From a virus: DNA of 20,989 bases. Location: positions 1 to 20,989 of IMG/VR virus record IMGVR_UViG_3300045051_000055, one strand, 5' to 3'. This document shows positions 14,785-20,989 of the stretch, in pieces. Position 1 is the first letter of the stretch. Every line of letters begins with the position of its first letter. The notes under the pieces are model-generated. The model did no database searches. It saw only the letters and a list, made by a program, of their open reading frames with translations, and was not told the DNA's origin. The translations under genes and the position numbers were made by a program.

Positions 14785-15780
14785 TAATAAAATAATTTCT
14801 TCTTCACTAATTCCTAGATTAGCTGAAGCCTCAATATATTCAGGCTGAGTATTAGCATTTGCAGATTGAATTCTAGCTGTGCCATTAATGACTGTTAAGC
14901 CTATAGAGTTTATTCTTCCATAATAGATATTTGCTCTTAATGGTCTTAAAGATACTGATGCATCTTTTATGCCTACAGGGATGACCATATACTCACCACC
15001 ATGAGTATCATCACCTGATTCTGTGCCTGATGCTGTTATAGATCCTACTGATGCTGTGATATTGATGCCATTAATCTGAGCAATTGCACTGCCTGTGGCT
15101 GATGCTGTGACATTCCCCGCTGTAATCCCTAATTGAATACCTGAAATCAGATTTGTATCATCAGTTTTTGCAGATATTGCACTTATTTCACTTAATAATT
15201 GCTGTCCTGTGACAGAAATTGAGCTATTTTGAGTGCCATTTGCTGTAATACTTTGTGCTGATGAGACTAATTCCTGACCTGATACAGCTACAGAATCACC
15301 TACATTAGCAGGCACAATGCCCTGAGATATGCTTAATTCTCTGCCATTTAGAGCAATATTTGCATTAGAAATGCCTATTGCAGTGACATTTTCTGCTGTT
15401 ATTTGTGCAGAAATTCCATCTAAAAGCACAGAATCTGTCACATTTGCACTGATTTCCTGTGCAAAAGCTGTTATTTCTATGCCATTTAAGCTGATTTGAT
15501 CAATTACTGTGACATTTACACTAGAAATTGCACTATCTAGCTGTAATCCTGTAATTGCTACTGAATCTGAGACTGATTCAGCTATATTTCCTGCTGTGGC
15601 TGTAACCTGTATGCCATTGACAGTGATTGATGCAGAATTTACACCACCATCATCAAAAAGATTGAGTGCATCATCAAAATTGCCTGTTACATCATCAAAA
15701 ATGCGATTAGGCAATTCATAACTATCAAAATCACCACTTTGATAGTCAAAATCACCTAATGCACTATCAAAATTAGGCAT
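14773..15780 (-). CDS. Repeat-built structural protein (nine 22/24-residue repeats)
   Basis: A 335-residue protein I cannot assign to a named family. Residues 4-45 are acidic Phe-Asp repeats (FDSALGD, FDYQSGD, FDDVTGN, FDDALNL, FDDGG). Residues about 50-255 hold nine repeats whose key Gly falls at 56, 78, 100, 122, 146, 168, 192, 214 and 238: spacing only 22 or 24. The unit is roughly [IV]x[VLI][NTS]G[IQ]x[LI]x[ST] then [IV]xA and xDS. This points to a beta-strand repeat such as a solenoid or stacked hairpin. Residues 262-305 (EYMVIPVGIKDASVSLRPLR) form a separate C-terminal domain. Ser/Thr are abundant, so it could be a glycan acceptor (inference). It lies between portal and protease, an accessory position; a head fibre or decoration is possible. 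The ATG overlaps the previous TAA by one base. Confidence 0.72.
   Translation of the reverse strand: MPNFDSALGDFDYQSGDFDSYELPNRIFDDVTGNFDDALNLFDDGGVNSASITVNGIQVTATAGNIAESVSDSVAITGLQLDSAISSVNVTVIDQISLNGIEITAFAQEISANVTDSVLLDGISAQITAENVTAIGISNANIALNGRELSISQGIVPANVGDSVAVSGQELVSSAQSITANGTQNSSISVTGQQLLSEISAISAKTDDTNLISGIQLGITAGNVTASATGSAIAQINGINITASVGSITASGTESGDDTHGGEYMVIPVGIKDASVSLRPLRANIYYGRINSIGLTVINGTARIQSANANTQPEYIEASANLGISEEEIILLLAA
15016..15633 (-). repeat. Protein-level tandem repeat region, nine units of 22 or 24 codons
   Basis: Codons 50 to 255 of the 335-aa gene. The repeat is clear in protein, with the NG/TG/SG/DG step every 66 or 72 bases, but DNA copies have diverged, so it is old or under selection at protein level. 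Confidence 0.8.
15670..15699 (-). repeat. Copy B of the exact 30-bp repeat encoding FDDVTGNFDD
   Basis: Identical to 1372-1401, same orientation and frame. It encodes residues 28-37 of the 335-aa repeat protein. The two copies are about 14.3 kb apart, in genes for a portal-proximal protein and the tail tip protein. Confidence 0.95.
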
Positions 15781-16193
15781 TAGGCAATCCGAATAAGGGC
15801 TGAAGCTCCTGCTGTAGGCAAATCAATAGTAAATGTGCCTGATACAGAGACCACATTTGAGCCAAAGTCAAAGCAAGCTACAGCTTTATTTGATTTTGAT
15901 GAGTTATAAATCAAGCATCCTCTAGCTGTAATAGTAGAGTTAGCCCATGATGGATCATCAAAAGTGATATAGGCAGTGCTACCTGATAGACCACTTACAT
16001 AGCCTGTCAATGTCTTACCACCTGCATCATAGCCTGTGCCTGATACTTCATTAGTAGAAGAATAGGCTGTAGTAGATGCTCCTAGTGTTACTGCATCAGT
16101 ATATAAAGCAATTTTGTATGTATCAGTAGATGTATGCACACCTTCTAATAACTCTTGCTTATAACTATTACAAATTGCTGTAGTGATTGCCAT
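15780..16193 (-). CDS. Conserved phage structural-type protein, function unknown
   Basis: A 137-residue protein starting MAITTAICNSYKQELLEGVH, then DTYKIALYTDAVTLGASTTA (24-43), YSSTNEVSGTGYDAGGKTLT (44-63), then WANSTITARGCLIYNSSKSN (about 83-102) and a beta-rich end. I recall close relatives of this pattern in many aquatic and Pseudomonas phages, annotated as hypothetical or virion proteins. The composition (Ser/Thr/Gly, beta strands, no charged core) suggests a structural part, perhaps a decoration or fibre base. GAGGAG gives a strong ribosome site. It sits directly after portal and is coupled to the repeat-built gene (TAATG overlap at 15780), so the two are probably partners. Confidence 0.7.
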   Translation of the reverse strand: MAITTAICNSYKQELLEGVHTSTDTYKIALYTDAVTLGASTTAYSSTNEVSGTGYDAGGKTLTGYVSGLSGSTAYITFDDPSWANSTITARGCLIYNSSKSNKAVACFDFGSNVVSVSGTFTIDLPTAGASALIRIA

Positions 16194-16198
16194 TTAAA

Positions 16199-17647
16199 TT
16201 ACTCCTCAGAGGATTGTGCACCTGTTACATTCCCATTCTCATCTCTTACTAGCTTAATGCTCTTTCTAGTAGCTTTATTTTCTAGCTCAGATTTCAGGGT
16301 CAAAGATATTGGAGAGCTTTCCACCTTGATATTAGGATTCAAATCAATATGCAAAGGCTCTTTATTCTTAATTTCATATATTTCTGATTTCAGATCTCTA
16401 GCCATATCAGCCATTGCACCTAATACAGGTGCTGTGTTATCTACAGGCTCAGGTGGATTAGATAAAGTAGTGAGTGGTGTCATTTGTCCTTGCATATATG
16501 CAACTTCACCACCATCAATAGGTGCTAAACCTTCCTGTGCTCTACATTCATTCACAGTCTTAAGACCATTCAATACTGCTTCTTTATAAGTAGCATATCT
16601 AGTCTTTTCATCACCTCTAAGCAATGCACCAAAATCAAATTCAAATTCATATTGATTTCTGTCGCCTGCTTGAAGCAAGCTATTCTGAATTGATGTCTCA
16701 ATTCTCTCTAGATATGGTCTAAGACCTAACTTATAGAAGCCTTGCACAATCTGCTCAATACCTGATCCCCAAGTAGTAGATGCAGAAGTATCATTAATTA
16801 ATACTGATGGCACACCAAAGAATCTAGCAATATCTTCAATCTGAAATCTTCTAGTCTCAAGCAATTGCACATCTTTAGGATTCATAGAGATCTGCTGATA
16901 ATTCATGCCTGCCTCTAAAACTCTTAGAGGATCACCACTACCTTCAGCTAAATCTGCAAATTGTTTTCTGATTGCTTCTCTCTGCTCAGGCTTTAGCAAT
17001 TTATCAATTGTCAAAATACCTGTAGGCTTGAATCCATTTCTAGCTAAAGCAGATACTCTGTCATCACCTGCCAATCCAATACCAATACTATTTCTAGCAT
17101 ATGAGAGAGGAGATAATCCAACAATACCATTAGACATTAATTTGATATGCCAAATGCTTTCCTCTGCATATACTGCAATGTCTGAATTGCCATTGTTATA
17201 TCTGTAGGTTACTGTGCCATCAGTTAAAAGAGCTACTTCCATTTGCTCTGCCATCAAAGGCATAAGGCTCACTACTCTGCCACCTCTTTTGCTAATCAAA
17301 GCATATGCATTGCCATGAATAGCTAATTGCATCACCATAGTTTCAAAAAACTCAACTCTGTTTTGATAGCGATTAGGTTTATTCTTAAATAATATTGCTA
17401 ATGGATGCTCAGGATATGGCACTCTTGATCCATCATCATTTACTTTGAAGCAATTAAGAGGCAATCCTGCAACTGTCTCAGCAATCAATCTTACGCAAGC
17501 CCATACTGCTGATAGTTTTAGTGCAGTATCTTCATTGACAGTTACATTTGATGGGACTTGATATGATCCTGCATTAGCTTGCTGAAGCCCTGCCTGTCTC
17601 CTACCTGCTACACCAAAGCCAAATAAAATAGTTGAATACCATGCCAT
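16199..17647 (-). CDS. Portal protein, HK97 family
   Basis: A 482-residue portal (PF04860 type), the twelve-part ring through which DNA enters and leaves the head. Clear family marks are TALKLSAVWACVRLIAETVA (about 41-60) then GLPL, HPLAILFKNKPNRYQNRVEF (80-100), AIHGNAYALISKRGG, SNGIVGLSPLSYARNSIGIG, and RRFQIEDIARFFGVPSVLIN (about 266-285) with the WGSGIEQ segment just after. The length is normal. The last 60 residues are Lys/Glu/Ser-rich and probably disordered. It follows the terminase stop by one base and precedes the two extra structural genes. Confidence 0.94.
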   Translation of the reverse strand: MAWYSTILFGFGVAGRRQAGLQQANAGSYQVPSNVTVNEDTALKLSAVWACVRLIAETVAGLPLNCFKVNDDGSRVPYPEHPLAILFKNKPNRYQNRVEFFETMVMQLAIHGNAYALISKRGGRVVSLMPLMAEQMEVALLTDGTVTYRYNNGNSDIAVYAEESIWHIKLMSNGIVGLSPLSYARNSIGIGLAGDDRVSALARNGFKPTGILTIDKLLKPEQREAIRKQFADLAEGSGDPLRVLEAGMNYQQISMNPKDVQLLETRRFQIEDIARFFGVPSVLINDTSASTTWGSGIEQIVQGFYKLGLRPYLERIETSIQNSLLQAGDRNQYEFEFDFGALLRGDEKTRYATYKEAVLNGLKTVNECRAQEGLAPIDGGEVAYMQGQMTPLTTLSNPPEPVDNTAPVLGAMADMARDLKSEIYEIKNKEPLHIDLNPNIKVESSPISLTLKSELENKATRKSIKLVRDENGNVTGAQSSEE

Positions 17648-17648
17648 A

Positions 17649-19322
17649 TTAGAGCCTTATAGGATTAGCCAAGAAATCATCAAGATTCCCCTGCTCATTA
17701 TTGTATGCAATTGCCCTATTTAATGCCATTAATAATGCAATTACTCCATCAATCTTATTTTCAGGGCGCTCTTTTCTAGGATAGATATTGTCTTTAGCAT
17801 CAGTGTGGCATACCACATTACTCACCATCCAAGTCAAAATAGGATCTCCATTATGGTGAAATTTTCCACTTAAGACCAATGCCTCTAACTGCTTCATTGG
17901 CTCAGAGAAATTCAACACAGTAGGTCTTACCTCAATCATATTTACACCCTGATTTAGCAAACGCATTGATAATTGAGTAGCCTGAAATGGATCATAAGGC
18001 ACTTCAATTGCATCAAAACGCTTGCAATCACTTAGGATTTTATCCTCAATGGCTTGAAAGTCAATTATTGCACCATCAGTAACTGTTAATAATCCTAAAG
18101 ATTCCCATCCTGTATATTGAGAATTCTCACCTCTATCTACAGTTTCCCTAGGCAAGTAGTAATCTCCGAAGGCATAATATTCACCATCTTTGATAAAAAG
18201 ATTCATCTTTGCCGCTATATCTGTCTTACTTGCTAAGTCCAAAGCCATAAAGCAAGGCTCACCCTCAAAGTCTGTAATAGATAAATCAGGATTAGCACAG
18301 CGATCCCATGCTCTCATATCCATCCATGACACATCAGCATTGACCCATTCATTCAGGTGCTTAGTCCTGAAGTTATTAGATGCTGATGCCATAGTCATAG
18401 CCTTAGCTTGCAGTGACTGTAATACTTCAGGCATCACTGACACTCCCCAATTAGGATTAGCCTTAATTAATGCATCCTGAGTAGTCCAATCATCACCATC
18501 ATCTAGACCATAAATGATGCCAAATTGTGTCTCATCAGTAGCAGAGCCATTAAGAATTTTCCTGACAAAACCTCTGACTTCATAGCAAATACCTGCTCTA
18601 TTAGAGCCTGCTGTGGTAATTACCCAAAGCAAGGATTGCAAACGCTTACCTATAGATGTCTCTACCACATCATAAACAGCCCTAGTCTTATGGGCATGAA
18701 GCTCATCTACACAGGCAAAGTGAGTATTTAGACCATCTAGGGTAGAGCCTTCAGCACTTAGAGCCTCAAATTTAGATGCAGTCTTTACCACATTGATATT
18801 GTGAGCATTTACTTCCACTCCGAAGTGTGCCCTGAGACCATGCGATCTCCTAGCCATTTGCTGTGCATCACCAAATACAATCTTAGCCTGATCTCTAGTA
18901 GTGGCAAATGAATAGACCTCTGCACCACCTTCATTATCAGCAGTAAGCATATATAAACCTATTGCTGATGACAGGGCAGATTTACCATTGCCCCTAGGGA
19001 CTTCTACATATACCCTTCTGAATCTTCTAGTGCCATCAGGCTTTACCCATGAGAATACAGTCATAATGATAAAGACCTGCCAAGGCTCTAGCTTAATTGG
19101 CTGACCTGCTAAAGCACCTTTGATATGTGGCAGTAATTCCACAAATGAGCAAACCCTTGCCCCTTTGCTTGCATCATATTTATAGGGAAAGCCTTTTTTG
19201 CCTTGCTTACTTAAATCTTTCACTTGCCTATGACAGGCTTGCTTTACAAATTCACAGGCAAGGACTTTCCCTGCTAATACATCTTTAGTGTATTGCTCTG
19301 CTACCTTCTCATATTTATTCAT
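17649..19322 (-). CDS. terL: Terminase large subunit
   Basis: The DNA-packaging motor and nuclease, 557 residues from ATG at 19322. ATPase marks are Walker A VEVPRGNGKSA with Lys114 and Walker B CVDELHAH with Asp206/Glu207. The RNase H-like nuclease has Asp362 (FMALDLASKTDIAA), Asp444 (EVPYDPFQATQ) and Asp525 (ENKIDGVIALLMALNRA). The layout is that of the Terminase_1/HK97 group, often linked with cohesive-end packaging. A TTG 30 nt further upstream would add ten residues; I prefer the ATG because it overlaps the small subunit stop by only 8 nt and the family's conserved N-terminus (AGKVLACEFVKQACHRQVKD) starts soon after. Neither start has a strong ribosome site, so coupling to the small subunit is likely. 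Confidence 0.94.
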   Translation of the reverse strand: MNKYEKVAEQYTKDVLAGKVLACEFVKQACHRQVKDLSKQGKKGFPYKYDASKGARVCSFVELLPHIKGALAGQPIKLEPWQVFIIMTVFSWVKPDGTRRFRRVYVEVPRGNGKSALSSAIGLYMLTADNEGGAEVYSFATTRDQAKIVFGDAQQMARRSHGLRAHFGVEVNAHNINVVKTASKFEALSAEGSTLDGLNTHFACVDELHAHKTRAVYDVVETSIGKRLQSLLWVITTAGSNRAGICYEVRGFVRKILNGSATDETQFGIIYGLDDGDDWTTQDALIKANPNWGVSVMPEVLQSLQAKAMTMASASNNFRTKHLNEWVNADVSWMDMRAWDRCANPDLSITDFEGEPCFMALDLASKTDIAAKMNLFIKDGEYYAFGDYYLPRETVDRGENSQYTGWESLGLLTVTDGAIIDFQAIEDKILSDCKRFDAIEVPYDPFQATQLSMRLLNQGVNMIEVRPTVLNFSEPMKQLEALVLSGKFHHNGDPILTWMVSNVVCHTDAKDNIYPRKERPENKIDGVIALLMALNRAIAYNNEQGNLDDFLANPIRL

Positions 19323-19770
19323 TAGCCAATACTGCCCAAGGATCTGCCTCAATAGCTTCTTCAGCCATTACTATTTTGCTTCTGCTTGCAGGTGTAAAAC
19401 CCATCTCTGATGCGGCTTTTAGCATAATAGTTGCTTGCTTATTCATATTTCCTAAGTAAGGATTCACTATCGGATAACCTGATGGTGACTTTATAACCTG
19501 ACCCAATGTCTTTACCTTTTGTGAAGCCTCTCTGTAATTCACATAAGATGTGACCCATATCTCTAATACTGATATGTCTAGATTTTTTAGTAATCCTTTA
19601 GGTGCATTTTGAATTGCATATGACCATACTTCTTTTTGCTCATCAGTAAAATAGCTAGGTGGCAAAGTTAGATCACCATTAGGCTTTAGCTCTCTGACAT
19701 TAGCCCTGTCTTTTCTATAAGTTCCTTGCACTATTTTTAGTTGAGTGGGTTTTGGTTTCCTACCTGCCAT
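19315..19770 (-). CDS. terS: Terminase small subunit, P27 family
   Basis: A 151-residue protein with the P27/Terminase_4 layout: a basic start MAGRKPKPTQLKIVQGTYRK, then LPPSYFTDEQKEVWSYAI (36-53), a helical centre, SPSGYPIVNPYLGNMNKQAT (95-114), and MGFTPASRSKIVM (123-135). The small subunit recognises phage DNA ends and regulates the large subunit. The ribosome site AGAGG is 7 nt before the ATG. It is placed one base after the methyltransferase stop. Confidence 0.9.
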   Translation of the reverse strand: MAGRKPKPTQLKIVQGTYRKDRANVRELKPNGDLTLPPSYFTDEQKEVWSYAIQNAPKGLLKNLDISVLEIWVTSYVNYREASQKVKTLGQVIKSPSGYPIVNPYLGNMNKQATIMLKAASEMGFTPASRSKIVMAEEAIEADPWAVLANE

Positions 19771-19771
19771 A

Positions 19772-20917
19772 TCATGCCTCTAGTAATTCAGCCTTTTTGC
19801 CTGTGAAATCTTCCCATCTTTTTACTATTACATCACAGTATTTAGGATCTAGCTCCATCAAAAATGCTTTTCTATCTAACTTTTCACATGAAATAAGTGT
19901 AGTTCCACTTCCACCAAACAAATCTAATACATAACCCTTCTGTGGCACTTTCAAATATTCAATAGAAAAATTAATAATCTCTACAGGTTTTTGTGTAGGG
20001 TGCACACTTCCTTTTAAAGCACCTCTGTTTACAGTTTTACTTCTCAAAGGTTTATCTTCTGTAGTCCAAGCCAACTCACCATCTGACATGGTTAGCCCAT
20101 CTTGACCTTTATTCCAATATAGCCATCCTCTAGTAGCAGGCAATAAATCTGCAAAGTAATTGCCACCCCAAATAACTGATGGCACATTTAAAGATACTAT
20201 GTAATTGAATATTCCTGCATCAGGTCTTTCAGAATCCCATCCTCTAAATTCATGATGCTTTCTATTGTGCTTAGGGTTTTTACTAATGCTTTTCTTTTGA
20301 CCATCAATGCCTATGCCATAAGGTGGATCTGTGATTACAGCATTTAACATTGCTCGATTAAGCAATTTATCAATTGCATTAATATCACCTGAATCACCAC
20401 ACATAAGCCTATGATTTCCTAATACATATATATCGCCTAACTTTGTCTTAGGTTCTTCAGGCACTTCAGGCACAGCATCATCTTCTGTATTTCCATCTAA
20501 TACTTCAGGTTTTAATAATGCAGATAGCTCATCATCACTAAATCCTGTAAGCCCTAAATCAAAATCAAATTCCTTTAATTCTGCAAGCTCTAGGGCTAAT
20601 ATAGAATTATCCCATCCTGCATTAAGTGCCAATTTATTATCAGCAATCACATAGGCTTTTTTCTTTGCCTCTGACCAATCTTTTGCAATCATCACAGGCA
20701 CTTCTTTGATGCCTAACTTCTTACCTGCCATGACCCTGCCATGACCTGCAATAATTTGACCTGTCTCATCAATCAAAACAGGTGTAGTCCAACCCCATTC
20801 TTTTATTGAGCTTGCAATTTGTAATACTTGCTCATCAGAGTGGGTTCTTGAATTTCTTGCATAAGGGATTAATTTTTCAATATCCCATTTTTCAACTTTA
20901 TCAGCAGGATTTGTCAT
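19772..20917 (-). CDS. ParB-like domain fused to N6-adenine DNA methyltransferase
   Basis: A 381-residue two-domain protein. Residues 8 to about 115 are a ParB/sulfiredoxin-like domain: EKLIPYARNSRTHSDEQVLQ (14-33), then GHGR (58-61) and YVIADNKLALNAGWD (89-103). The second domain is a DNA methyltransferase with catalytic TDPPYGIG (196-203) before SAM-binding LDLFGGSGTT (331-340), the beta-class order. DPPY rather than SPPY points to adenine-N6, and HPTQKP (306-311) is typical of this group. In many phages this gene lies next to the terminase; it may protect phage DNA from restriction or mark packaging sites. The target site cannot be read. The ATG overlaps the previous TGA by four bases; the ribosome site is weak. 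Confidence 0.9.
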   Translation of the reverse strand: MTNPADKVEKWDIEKLIPYARNSRTHSDEQVLQIASSIKEWGWTTPVLIDETGQIIAGHGRVMAGKKLGIKEVPVMIAKDWSEAKKKAYVIADNKLALNAGWDNSILALELAELKEFDFDLGLTGFSDDELSALLKPEVLDGNTEDDAVPEVPEEPKTKLGDIYVLGNHRLMCGDSGDINAIDKLLNRAMLNAVITDPPYGIGIDGQKKSISKNPKHNRKHHEFRGWDSERPDAGIFNYIVSLNVPSVIWGGNYFADLLPATRGWLYWNKGQDGLTMSDGELAWTTEDKPLRSKTVNRGALKGSVHPTQKPVEIINFSIEYLKVPQKGYVLDLFGGSGTTLISCEKLDRKAFLMELDPKYCDVIVKRWEDFTGKKAELLEA

Positions 20918-20989
20918 AGCTTTTCTCTATAAGTTTTCATTTCTTGATCTACTCCCCCTATGTCTATTTTGCCTACGCAAAAATATGAC
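20914..20989 (-). CDS. C-terminal end of an unknown gene (runs off right edge)
   Basis: The minus strand from the right edge is open for at least 24 codons, ending VDQEMKTYREKL and TGA (20916-20914). The TGA overlaps the methyltransferase ATG as ATGA, the junction style used throughout this operon, which supports a real gene. Too short to identify. Confidence 0.5.
   Translation of the reverse strand, partial: SYFCVGKIDIGGVDQEMKTYREKL

Noticed and set aside
16155-16589. 144-codon open frame on the plus strand
   Set aside because: Lies antisense to the portal and 137-aa genes, has no family pattern and no ribosome site I trust; a shadow of the real codons.
19320-19352. TTG at 19352 as start of the large terminase
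   Set aside because: It needs a 38-nt overlap and has only a weak upstream GAAG; the ATG at 19322 gives an 8-nt overlap and the expected N-terminus.

Overview
The window is a late structural region of a tailed phage or prophage. Every gene I can support lies on the minus strand, so transcription runs from the right edge (20989) to the left edge (1). The order and families are those of an HK97-like siphophage: terminases, portal, protease, HK97-fold capsid, connector/closure proteins, tail tube, a frameshifted tail chaperone, tape measure, and a J-like tail tip. The DNA is clearly AT-rich. The tail-tip set and GT9-like glycosyltransferase suggest a Gram-negative, probably aquatic proteobacterial host; that is inference, as no host gene is present.

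From right to left: the last codons of an unknown gene (20989-20914); a ParB/N6-adenine methyltransferase (20917-19772); small and large terminase (19770-19315, 19322-17649); portal (17647-16199); two extra genes, a 137-aa structural-type protein and a 335-aa protein built of nine 22/24-residue repeats (16193-14773); a candidate promoter; a prohead protease with a long N-terminal extension (14730-13570); the major capsid protein (13566-12424); a rho-independent terminator (12402-12375); a 71-aa protein with an AT-hook-like tail; and a gp6/gp8-like connector (12145-11564).

The connector is followed by a four-gene cassette (11563-9061): a DUF115/MptE-like protein, a GT-A glycosyltransferase, a GT9-like glycosyltransferase and a SAM methyltransferase. 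It is packed without gaps into the morphogenesis operon and is probably a virion glycosylation and glycan-methylation module. The head-tail and tail genes then resume: head closure, HK97 gp10-like, DUF3168, tail tube, chaperone G and G-T by -1 frameshift at AAAAAAC, tape measure, two tail-tip proteins, the J-like tip protein, and the start of a tail fibre cut by the left edge.

The most notable points are the glycosylation cassette, an unlisted gpT-like -1 frame ORF (7154-6954), the nine-copy repeat protein that shares an exact 30-bp repeat and FDD motifs with the tail tip protein, an internal start that could release a standard-size protease, and capsid arginine codons that are all CGN while a neighbour uses only AGA/AGG. 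I see no tRNA, rRNA, CRISPR array, insertion sequence or integrase. No gene-free stretch exceeds about 60 bases.
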